A DNA stretch of 64,000 nucleotides from Acanthochromis polyacanthus (taxonomy: Eukaryota > Chordata > Actinopteri > Pomacentridae), in contig NC_067116.1 of assembly GCF_021347895.1 (NCBI RefSeq), positions 32,127,639-32,191,638 of the forward strand, given 5' to 3'. The notes beneath the pieces were generated by a model. That model did not search any database. It worked only from the letters and a program-made list of their open reading frames with translations, and had not been told where the DNA came from. This document shows, in pieces, positions 12,459 to 22,100 of the stretch (position 1 is its first letter; every line of letters starts with the position of its first letter). The position numbers and the translations under genes are program-made.

Positions 12459-12464
12459 TTTATT
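12459..12464 (-). terminator. poly(A) signal AATAAA downstream of the 326-codon frame
   Basis: TTTATT on the plus strand reads AATAAA on the minus strand, about 92 bases past the TGA stop of the minus-strand open frame. That is a normal distance for a compact eukaryotic or viral transcription unit. It could be chance in AT-rich DNA. Confidence 0.45.
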
Positions 12465-12555
12465 TCTTGTTTTAATCGAAACACTGAAACAAAAAAGTGA
12501 TACAAAACAAAACAGCACACAACACATATGGTCGCATAACAAGCGCTACGCTATG

Positions 12556-13536
12556 TCAGCCAAAGACAACAACGGTCCCGAGTCGCGTAGGCAAGGGCCC
12601 GGAACGGTTTCCAGCTAACACCCACACGGCTCCTCTGTTTCTGATCCTTCCGTCTGCGTGTAGAAGCACTGATGCGTTACCCCGAGATACGACGACGTCT
12701 CCCGATGCTGCGACATCATCTGGTTCGGCCAAAGAAGTTGCGGCATCCTGTGGTCGAAACCATCGGAAGGCACCTTCTCCCATGTACCAAGAAACGGTCC
12801 GGTCCGGGTTACTGTCGTCAACGGTAACGTAATGATCTATTATCACGGAGCCCTTGACGTGAATGTTCCTTATGCCGCCGTCCTCATCAGGTTCAATCTT
12901 GGTACAGTCGGGTCGGGTCATATCTGTCCACGAAGCACAGTGGACATCGGGTACGTTTGGATCGATGAAGTTGGATGCGATGATACGGGTGCCGTTGTAC
13001 GGCACGGCTGGGTCGTCGCGATCGGTGTACACGATTACGGAGCCTCGGGATTCCACGTGTACACTCAGGCCGCCGTCGGTAGCTCGCGGAACAGGACCGC
13101 GAGACGAGCCCTCCGAGGATGTTATGTCCACCACGCCCTTTGTGGTTACATGAGAGCGCTCGCAGAACCGCACGGCAGCTGACGAGGTGGAGACGATCAG
13201 GTCCGTTTTAGACGATCGCCTTTCATCGTGCGATGTGCAAGGATAACACGATGCCTTTTTCCACATTGGCCACACTTGATACTCCACGTTGCCTTCGACT
13301 AGCATGTTTTCGTACGTGCAAACAGCAGTCTCGCCGCCGCTCTCGTCGATGTTGACAACCCTGGTCGCGTACACCGTGCCTTCGTAGACAGTACGTTCTC
13401 CAGCGATCTCACTTGCCATCATGGTACGCTGTACACAACGTGCGCATGAGCCGTATATCCGCCGCCTCGTCTTGTCGGTCGACACGATCGTTGCGGAGAC
13501 CGTTTTGCATACAGGCGTCAATTTACCAGCGAGCAT
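12556..13536 (-). CDS. unrecognised 326-residue protein, GC-rich and intronless, possibly viral or acquired
   Basis: I do not recognise the product. The frame runs from ATG (13534-13536) to TGA (12556-12558). It stays open 15 codons upstream to a TAG at 13582-13584, where CCCTTTTAG with a CTGATTAAC-like branch site upstream could be a splice acceptor, so the true start may be an earlier exon. Codon third positions are rich in G/C, and CpG is frequent, unlike the AT-rich surroundings. The predicted protein has a Cys-rich N-terminal third (CARC and CYPC among them), many short Val/Ile/Thr beta-type runs beginning with Gly-Ser/Asp-Val, and three N-glycosylation sequons (NGT, NAS, NRS). This would suit a secreted or envelope-type beta-rich protein, but that is inference. 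Several shadow frames overlap it because GC-rich DNA has few stops, so openness alone is weak evidence. Codon use is the better argument. Confidence 0.5.
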   Translation of the reverse strand: MLAGKLTPVCKTVSATIVSTDKTRRRIYGSCARCVQRTMMASEIAGERTVYEGTVYATRVVNIDESGGETAVCTYENMLVEGNVEYQVWPMWKKASCYPCTSHDERRSSKTDLIVSTSSAAVRFCERSHVTTKGVVDITSSEGSSRGPVPRATDGGLSVHVESRGSVIVYTDRDDPAVPYNGTRIIASNFIDPNVPDVHCASWTDMTRPDCTKIEPDEDGGIRNIHVKGSVIIDHYVTVDDSNPDRTVSWYMGEGAFRWFRPQDAATSLAEPDDVAASGDVVVSRGNASVLLHADGRIRNRGAVWVLAGNRSGPLPTRLGTVVVFG

Positions 13537-13634
13537 ATGGACATCTACACCGACACATACGCCATCGCTGGAGGTTGTCGGCTAAAAGGGCCACAGAGTT
13601 AATCAGGATATGTGGGGTGTTGTTATAATATTAT

Positions 13635-13844
13635 TTAGCAAACGAGTTGTGAGGTAGCGGGTTGAATGGAAGAAGACAGGGTGTGAGCCCAAAGGGCGAG
13701 ACGACAACAGGCTGATCGTACGGCTGGCTGTGAAAAAAACCAAACAACAAAAAATAACAATAACAAACCACCAAACGGTCGGACTAGATGAAGTAGGGTG
13801 CGGTTGTGCATGGGCTTCACGTGGATCCGTGGTAGTGGATTCAT
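13635..13844 (-). other. hydrophobic signal-peptide-like segment upstream of the 326-codon frame
   Basis: A 69-codon minus-strand frame includes MHNRTLLHLVRP followed by the hydrophobic run GGLLLLFFVVWFF and then SQPAVRSA, which resembles a signal peptide with a cleavage site. It lies 5' of the 326-codon frame in the same orientation. I found no strong GTRAGT donor to join it to the possible acceptor at 13582, so the link is speculative. A second frame over the same bases also looks hydrophobic, which lowers its weight. Confidence 0.25.
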
Positions 13845-16490
13845 GAGTTGTAGTGTGAGGTGGTAATAAAATTAAGTGAAGGGTTCGGGTGTATGTGTAC
13901 TTAAGAGTTCCCGCGCTGAACACGGAGCGCCGGCAGCTCGTAGTACTGAAGCCTGAGGCCTTCAAAAGCGTCAAAAATCCTTCCTGCTCGGTCATTTTTG
14001 GGTCTAGAGACACCAAATCGCACACGCCGCTTCTAGACCACCTCTTGACTTTGCATATGTATTTTTAGAGAGCTAGCTCAAAAGGGGACCGAGCACCAGT
14101 GCATTTCTCACTCCACCGTGAACACTTTAATGCTTCAAAGCGGGCTAAAAAGGTCAAAATCTCACACATTCCTTCACCAATTTGGACCAAACTGCACAGG
14201 ACAGATATAGAGGCTACCGTGAACGCTCATGCACCTTTTCAGACCTGCAGGGGCCCAGAAGAAGGAATGAGGGGCAAAAAGACATGTTTTATCATAGTTG
14301 TCCCTCTTTTGCTCTCATTTGTCTTCTGTAACACTCAGAGAGCTGAAACCTGGGATCTGGTACCTCTGAACCATGTAAATTCAAAATCCAGTGAAACTGT
14401 TTTGCTAGCCCCTCCCAAACCGGAAGTAGCTCCAGGAAGGAGCTAGAGAGTTGTGCTTCAAATTTATGGTTCACCAAGGTGATCTGAATCACCCCTGAAA
14501 GTTTCAGCTCATTTGATGCAAAAATGACCAGTTTGTGGGGCTTCATAGTCCAAAAATGTGAGACTTTGACCCTGCGCCAGGGGTCACAGGAAGGTCATAG
14601 AGACACCAAACCACCACAGTTCAGCTCCAAATATAGCCTAGTATAACATACTGAAAGATCAGCCCCGGGGTCCCAGTAGAAAAATCTGACCGAGTGTTCA
14701 TATTGGAAAATCAGGTCTTGTCACACTGGTAGACCCTGAGAGCCTTCTGCCAGTGGAATTAGACGGTCATTTTTTACCCGAACGGGACGAAATCTTCACC
14801 ACGAGTACTAGGGCCCCCCGTGAGTCGGTATATACAATATCAGCCTCCTAGGTCAACAGGGGGCCAGATGGTACCATGTTGAAGTTTGGAAGTGTGCCCC
14901 TTTAATGTCCAAAAGGTCAATTAAGGTCAAAATCTCACAGATTCTTTGACCGATTTGGACCAACCTGCACATGCTTGATATTGGGTCCTAAAGCAATACT
15001 GGTGTATGTTTTCAGACCACCAGGACCTACAACGGCAAAATAGGAGCAAAAAAGACACTGGAACAGGGGCCTTTTTTAAGATGGAAATGTAAAATGAATG
15101 AGAAACAGTGTGAGAACATCAATCAAAGTGCACAAAAGTGCATAAAGTCATAGAACAGGGTGTGCTGAATGCTCTGGGAGCAAGTCTGCAGTGAAAACAC
15201 CTTTGAAGGGGTCAAGGGTCACTAAATCTGAAGACTTCAAATGAAGGAGACATTTTGTGCAACATATCAAGTGTCATAAAAGTCATTCCCAGTGGAATTC
15301 AAGTCTGATATTGCGTGGGCCTGTTCAGAGCAGTCACATGAAGCACTGTGTCTGTTTACAAGGGGCTAGCCCCACGGGAACCCGCGTTTTTCAGCAGTGA
15401 GGCCTAGTAGTAGTAGTGAAGCCTGATGCTTTCAAACGTGTAAAAAACATTCCTGCTCGGTCATTTTTGGGTCTAGCGACACCAAATCGGACACGCTCCT
15501 TCTAGACCACCCCCTGACCTTGCATATTTTTTTTCAGAGAGTTAGCTCAAAAGGGGACCGAGCACGGCCCCGTTTCTCACTCCACCGTTAACCCTTTCAT
15601 GTCCAAATGCTTCAAAACGGGCTAAAAAGGTCCAAATCTCACACATTCCTTCACCAATTTGGACCAAACTGCACAGGTTCTAGATATAGAGGCTAATGTG
15701 AACGCTCATGCACCTTTTCAGACCTCCAGGGGCCACGAAGAAGGAATGAGGGCCAAAAAGACACATTTTTTCATAATTGTCCCTCTTTTGCTCTCATTTC
15801 TCTTCTGTAACACTCAGAGAGCTGAAACCTGGGATCTGGTACCTCTGAAACATGTAAAATCAAAATCCAGTGGAACCGTTTTGCTAGCCCCTCCCAAACC
15901 GGAAGTAGCTCCAGGAACAAGCTAGAGACTTGTGCTTCAAATCAATTGTTCACCAAGGTGACCTGAATCACCCCTGAAAGTTTCAGCTCATTTGATGCAA
16001 AAATGACCGGTTTGTGGGGCTTCATAGTCCAAAAATGTGAAACTTTGACCCTGCGCCAGGGGTCACAGGAAGGTCATAGAGACTCCAAACCACCACAGTT
16101 CAGCTCCAAATATAGCCTAGTATAACATACTAAAAGATCAGCCCCGGGGTCCAAGTAGAAAAATCTGACCAAGTGTTCATGTTGGAAAAATCAGGTCTTG
16201 TCAGACTCTTAGACCCTGAGAGCCTTCTGCCAGTGGAATTAGACCATCACCCTCATTTTTTACCCGAACGGGACGAAACCTTCACCACAAGTACTACGGC
16301 CCCCCGTGAGTCGGTATATACAATATCAGCCTCCTAGATCAACAGGGGGGCAGATGGTACCATCTTGTAGTTTGGAAGTGTGCCCCTTTAATGTTCAAAG
16401 TGCCAATTAAGGTCAAAATCTCACAGATTCTTTGACTGATTTGGACCAACCTGTACATGCTTGATCTTGGGTCCTAAAGCAATACTTTAT

Positions 16491-16540
16491 TGTCAGTGAA
16501 CAAAGCAAACAATGATCACCGGACCATGATGTATGGATTG
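16491..16540 (-). repeat. right arm of the 50 bp inverted repeat enclosing the array
   Basis: Reverse complement of 4139-4188 with about three mismatches. It begins immediately after the last satellite unit breaks off (AATACTTTAT at 16481-16490). Confidence 0.85.
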
Positions 16541-16897
16541 TACTTTATTTCATGGGGAAAAAAAGTATTTAATAAGCTGCATAAACACACCCACCAGGAA
16601 ATTATGTCAATCTGTTGATTATCTAATAAATCGAAATCCAAAATATTAAAAAAAAAACTCATGCTTTTGTCGGGAGCGAGCAATAACATCCGGATTGTCT
16701 CAAAAACGGGGGTGCCGAATTCCAAGGAAGAATATATTTGTAATCTCCGGGGCACTAAAATCCGTCTGAGGTTGTTTATTTATTGAATAGATATCGTCAG
16801 TAACTACACAAATATGTTAAGAGCTCAGATAACGACACAATGTAATGAATAAATTCAATAACATGTAGGCCTACGCCATTTGGTTTAGCCCGTGGAC
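16541..16897. other. non-coding spacer between array and gene flank
   Basis: AT-rich sequence with a poly(A) run near 16650. A 79-codon minus-strand frame has no supporting signals. Nothing else was recognised. Confidence 0.5.
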
Positions 16898-17860
16898 ATT
16901 ATTTATTGATTAGATTTGGCTCAAAATTCATGCTTTGGATTCTATTTTATACTTACATGTTTCACCAAGCTTACTACTAAGGTTTAGGCTATAAAAACGC
17001 TGTGCAGTGTTCTTACTGTTCTTTACTTGCACATATAAACTAATGTACCAAATATTTCACAGCACAAATGTCCACCAGCTGTGGAGCTTACAGTACTAAT
17101 TTCACATGCACATTATCTGTGTGTGCTACTGCCCACCAACATGATGATAAGGTGTTGTGTTTTTGTTTGTTTGTTTTTGTGGAAAGAAATTTTTGGTCTC
17201 TATGCATCTTAAAATTCAATTTAGATCATGATAATCATGCATGCCACTGAATCCCCTGGACCAAAATCTTGATAGGCCTGATGGAAACAAGTCGAATTTG
17301 CTTTCGGAGAAGTCCTAAGCACCTCTGCAAATACCGATGGGTGAAAATGAAAGGAAAATCAATGTGTATGCAGCCATCCTGGGTCTACAGAACAGCTTCA
17401 CAGTATATGGAAATCTATAGGACAGATAAACATTTTCTTTAAGACTTCTCCTCAGTAACACAAACTTTTATAGAAGTAACTTAATTGACTTTTTTACTCA
17501 GAATCTAATAATCTGAATTTAAAATGATTCTCCACTCATTTATAATTTTTTAAAAATTTGTACTTAAATTTCCTCAATAAATAAATGAAGAAGCCAAATG
17601 TTTTATTCAGAATTGTTAAATTCGGTGTCCCTTTTTATAGTTTTAGGATTTGTGTGAATTTCTGATGCTGTTTTAGGTGAAATTTTAAAAGACATGGCCA
17701 TGAAAGGGTTAATGAAGTTTTAAGATGAGTTTTCAGGGTCAGAGCTGCTCCTGTGTGCTCACCCCCTCCCCCCATGCTGATGGCTTGTTCACCAATTATC
17801 CAATCAGAGGTGGAGAAGCGAGGTGAAGAGGTCAGCTCGCTGGGACTTGCCCGAGCACCT
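16898..17860 (+). repeat. right copy of the ~0.96 kb direct duplication
   Basis: Partner of 3146-4104. This copy is joined to exon 1 of the host gene and is likely the original, because the sequence continues without a break into the coding exon. Confidence 0.85.
17791..17807 (+). promoter_or_regulatory. CCAAT-type promoter motifs of the acidic-repeat gene
   Basis: ACCAATTATCCAATCAG holds two CCAAT motifs about 110-120 bases upstream of the chosen start codon; the second (CCAATCAG) is a good NF-Y-like site. A C-rich tract, CCCCCTCCCCCC, lies just 5'. No clear TATA box is seen. The duplicated left copy has lost the second motif. Confidence 0.4.
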
Positions 17861-17912
17861 CCCCCTTTCATGCACCTGGTCTCTCCTCTGACTCCGACAT
17901 GCAGCATTTGAC

Positions 17913-19132
17913 ATGGACAGATTTAAAAGACGACTTGGAACTTTACGGAAGCACCACCGAAAGTGTGAAGAGAGAATGGAAAATGCTCAGGTAAATAATT
18001 TTTTTCTCTGCACTTGAAATAATTTTAAGGTTCCTTTGTGTAGTTTAATGAAATGTAATGACAGTGACAGTGTAGAATTTGTTCAAAATACCTATGTTAG
18101 GTTGCTCAGGCTGCTGTGTGTTTATTTAGCTTATTTATTTAGTTTATTTAGACAAAATGAAAACATAATGCAGCAAATGGAGGCTGAGAGATAACTTGTG
18201 GCTGTGGATTATGTGAGGAGCATGCAGACAACATGAGGAGAGTTGCACCTTCTCCTGTTAGCCCCGATGAGCTCACCAGGCTAACTAAAGCACCTGCAGC
18301 CAAAATAACGTCCGGTTGCTAATATATCTGAGCTAATATATGAACTAACTTCAAGCCAGTGTTACTGCTCAGTCTACTGTATTAAACCATGCTGGTTTCA
18401 ATCTGGCTAGAGACCAGGTTCTTCCGTGAAAAGTTTAATAAATAATGAATGAGGCTGACTACAGGCTAACGTTAGCAGCGTTTTGTGTTGTTAGCATCAG
18501 GTTGTAGCTTCACAGCTTCTCAGAAACATGCAGACTTTTGTTATTAACATTATAACTTGTCTGTCCTGCTGTTGGATTGAAACATATACGGAAAATTTGT
18601 CTGAATGAGCATCACCTGTGGCTGCTGTAACATCCACAGTCTGCACGTTCATTAACTTATTTGTAATAATGATTGATTTGTTTTCACTCACTGGCTGTCA
18701 TTGTTAAAGCTCCATGACCTGATGTAGCACACATGACCCAGTCAGACTTTTTTTTAGATTACACAGCAATTTGTTTGGAAGACTTTTGTGTCCGATTTCT
18801 GAACTCTGGTGCATGTAGGCCTATTAAAAGACTAGTAGTTCAATCACCAGTGTGGTTTTAATGGTAATATAGTAGTTAGGCAAGTACAACCTAAAGCAGT
18901 CTGATCAAACTGTCTGACATGTTCTGGAAGGCCAGAGTCCAACAAGAAAAAACATGCCATATGTTGTTTAGACAGTGATAGGTAATTTTCACAGGTAGGT
19001 AGCTGTAGAGGTGTGGGCCTTTCTTTGGTAATGTAAAGGTTTCTTTTTCTTTTTTTTAATTTTTGTTTTTTATTAGAAAGGTTGATAGCATTAGAGAATT
19101 TTTAAGTCGTCTTTATCATAGTCCCCCCCCCC

Positions 19133-19176
<44 letters not shown>

Positions 19177-22100
19177 GAGTGGAAAATACAGTAATAATAT
19201 TGTACAAGAAAGGTCAAGGCTTTAGTCATATAAAGTCATTCTGAATGGGGGATATAAAATGAATCCATTTGTCCCAAATTAGGTAGAACTTGTCTTTTTG
19301 AATTTGTAGAGAGTATGTCAATTTTTCCATTATAAATATTTCCTTAACTGTTCCCAACCAATCCTCAAAAGTTGGTGGGGTTAAATTCAGCCATTTTCTT
19401 GTAATTGACTTCTTATTTGCTGCTAAGAGTGCTTGTAACAATTTTATATCCCTTCTTCTGTCCAGGGTTGGAACCAGACCCATATATAGATTGGTAAAGT
19501 CATTAGGAATTTGAACTTTAAAGACATCATTCAGAGCTTTATGAATTCCGGACCAGTATTGATGCAATCTAGGACATTCCCAGAATATATGAAAATGATT
19601 TGCTTCTAACGATCCACATTTTCTCCAACATTCTGCATTTATATTTCTATATTTCCCCTGGCATGGGGTCCTAAAGAATCTTATAACGTTCTTCCAATAG
19701 TGTTCCCTCCACATCAACGAGTTGGTAGAAGTCCACTGTAAGATACAAACTTTTTCCCAATTCTCATTTGAAATTACAATTCCTGCTTCATGCTCCCATT
19801 TATTTTTAATATGCAAAGTATTCTCGTTTTGTGCATTTACCATCCCATTACATAATTTAGAAATTCCTTTTTTTAATGAGGAATTGTAAGCCAATTTTAA
19901 AATGTTGAAAAAATCTGATTCTGTCAATGACAGTTGTGAACTTTTACAATGCTTGTTAAAATAGTCACGTATCTGGAGGTACCTGAAGAAGTCTCTCTGC
20001 TCCAGACCAAACTTAGTTTGCAAGGACTGGAAATTCTGTAATGTCCCTTTGTGTGTGAAGGAAAGATAAGTTGTCAGTCCTTTTTCTATCCAAGTATGAA
20101 ATCTTTTATCATCTTTGTTTGGTTGGAAATCTGTGTCATAGGCACACCATCTAAAGCTTTTTAACATTTTTCCTATTTCACAAATTTTAATTACTTTATG
20201 CCATATTTTAAATGTATGGTCGAGACATGGATTAACACCTTCTAGCTGTTCTGCTAGTCTTTTGTCTGCAATTGCTGCTTGTAAAGGCAATTTTGGGGAT
20301 ATAGAAATCTGGATTACACCACTGCAATAAAGGAACAACTTGGGAAGCATAATAATAATATTTTAAACATGGAAGCATTGCTCCACCCTTTTCTTTACTT
20401 AATTGCAGGACAGTGTAGCGAATTCTTGTTTTTTCCCCTGCCATATGAAGCGGGAAATCCATTTATCCCATTCCTTAAATTGACTGTCCCTCACTTTTAT
20501 TGGTAATGTTCTAAACAAATATAGTAGTCGAGGAAGTACGTTCATTTTCACTGTAATAATTCTTGAGTTCAAATTTAGGAAGGGAAGGAGATTCCATCTG
20601 TGTATGTCTGATTTTATTGCTAGTGATAATGGGTTGTAGTTTGTTTGGAATAGTTTAGATGTAACTTTTGTGAGTATTATACCTAAATATTTTAAAGTTA
20701 CAGCCTCCCAATCCAAGATGTATTTGTCTTTGAGAGATTTTGAGACATGGTAATGTAAAGGTTTCATACTGAATCATACACTAATGTATCTGCAGAATTG
20801 ATCATTTCTCCTGTTTTTCCCTCTTTTGCTCTGCTGTGAAGGCCAAAAAGGACCACTGCCGCTCATCAGATGAACATACACCTCTCAAAGGGAGGCATAG
20901 TGATGAACCTGATAAAGCCTGCTACCTCCCATCAGCACCATCACCATCCAGAGAAGATGAGGTGCTCACTGAGGAGTCTCTGTTATCCAGTCACAGTGGA
21001 TCTGATGCAGACTACAGACCACCATCATCACTAGCATTCAGTGAAGATGAGGTGCTTGCACAGGAGTCCCAGTCATCCTGCCACAGTGCACCAGAGAAGC
21101 ACCACAGTCATTTATCATCTGGTGATACCGAGATCGGGTACTTCACCAGTTCCTTCCATGGTAACGATACACAAAAACACATACATACATGGCATACATC
21201 CATTCACCAGGGCTTTTTTATGGTGATCTTTCATAGTGTCCTTCTCAGCTTTCCACAGAAGAGAATAAGAGTAATTATATCAGTAAGTTAAAAATAGTGA
21301 GTGTTCCTGTGCTCTGCGTCTGTGTGCAGGATGCTGCAGCCTGACAGACAGCTGCCTGTCACCATCCCAGACACATGAGGGCTCTGATCTGAGAGATCTC
21401 TCTCTCATGGATTTAAAGTAACGAAAATGGATCAGGAAGAAATGCCTTAGTCAGAAAGCTAGTTTGTGAAAAAATGGGAATGAACTGATTAGTAATTCCT
21501 TTACTTATACAGATCTCCTTTTCTCTTTGTCCAGTGCATTTGCCTATATGAGAAAAGCCTCTCATTCTAAATAAGAGCCAGAGTGAGTGGCTTCTCCCTA
21601 TTTACCTATGGCTTTATGTTAGCTAGTTTATGAACAACTAACTAAAATAAACGGAACAAAAGAAATGGTTGTTTTATTTCCTCCAAAGTACACTGACAGT
21701 CATTAAAAACTTTGAGACCATATTTTTCAACATATTTTTTATTTTGAAGCCCGAAACTGGATTTTCTTCATGTGAATCATTTGTTTAGCATATTGGTATA
21801 CAGCAACAAAAAATCTAAAGTTTCGAGAATGATTTCAAAATAAAGAATTTCACAAAAGAAAATGGCACCTGCCAAACACAAAGTCACAACAGTCAATACC
21901 GAGTATGGCCTCCATTTGCTTCGATGCAGGCAGCAATCCGTCGGCGCATGCTTTGGACCAGGCTTCTGATTGTGGGTTGGGAACAGCCCATACGCCTGGA
22001 TACATCACTGTAGCTCAAAGCGGCCTCCACCATACCCAGTGTCTGGAGATGTTGTTCATGTGATAGACGCGGCATGATGCTGTTCACTGGACTAACAATG

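Larger units (their letters stand above)
11725..13940. mobile_element. ~2.2 kb foreign-looking insert inside one satellite unit
   Basis: The satellite sequence is recognisable up to about 11724 and resumes at about 13940 with ACTGAAGCCTGAGGCC. About 0.55 kb of the expected unit is missing at the junction. The insert therefore came with a deletion or replacement and adds about 1.7 kb net. It contains ~181 bp tandem repeats on the left and a GC-rich open frame in the middle. There is no obvious terminal inverted repeat or target duplication, so the mechanism is unknown. Confidence 0.75.
4335..16488. repeat. tandem array of a ~1480 bp unit, about eight copies
   Basis: The phrase TTGGACCAAACTGCACAG recurs at about 5101, 6581, 8061, 9541, 11021, 14180 and 15659. 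Spacing is 1480, except where the foreign insert interrupts one unit. GTGTGCCCCTTTAAT marks another unit position at about 4335, 5815, 7295, 8775, 10255, 14893 and 16376. Each unit contains short frames (an 88-codon frame on plus starting from TTG, 69-84-codon frames on minus). They lack conventional starts and splice signals, and their conservation simply follows the recent duplication. I regard the array as a non-coding macrosatellite. Confidence 0.95.
19044..20748 (-). mobile_element. 5'-truncated L1-type LINE insertion
   Basis: The element lies antisense in intron 1. The 17-base direct repeat GGTAATGTAAAGGTTTC occurs at 19027-19043 and 20749-20765, which is the target-site duplication. 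On the minus strand the order is reverse transcriptase end, Cys/His motif, 3' untranslated region, an AT/C-rich stretch and an A-rich tail (T-rich on plus just after 19043). Only the last ~1.7 kb is present, as is usual for target-primed insertions that stop early. Confidence 0.9.

Noticed and set aside
12497..13182. Plus-strand frames of 96-116 codons opposite the 326-codon frame
   Set aside because: GC-rich DNA has few stops. The minus-strand frame is longer, has better codon pattern and a poly(A) signal, so these are treated as shadows.
5101..15925. 88-codon plus-strand frame repeated in six satellite units with an apparent hydrophobic segment
   Set aside because: It begins at TTG and not ATG and has no splice or promoter context. 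Its similarity between copies is no greater than that of the rest of the unit, so conservation reflects tandem duplication.
4335..16488. CRISPR array or bacterial repeat system
   Set aside because: Units are ~1.5 kb with no short repeat/spacer alternation, and the window is eukaryotic.
3146..17860. The ~0.96 kb direct repeats as LTRs of a retroelement enclosing the satellite
   Set aside because: No TG...CA ends, primer-binding site, gag/pol frame or target duplication. The right copy continues directly into a host exon.
17899..17990. Alternative start ATG at 17899 for the host gene
   Set aside because: It is in a different frame from 17913 and, once joined to exon 2, soon meets a stop. The 17913 start gives one continuous frame across all exons.
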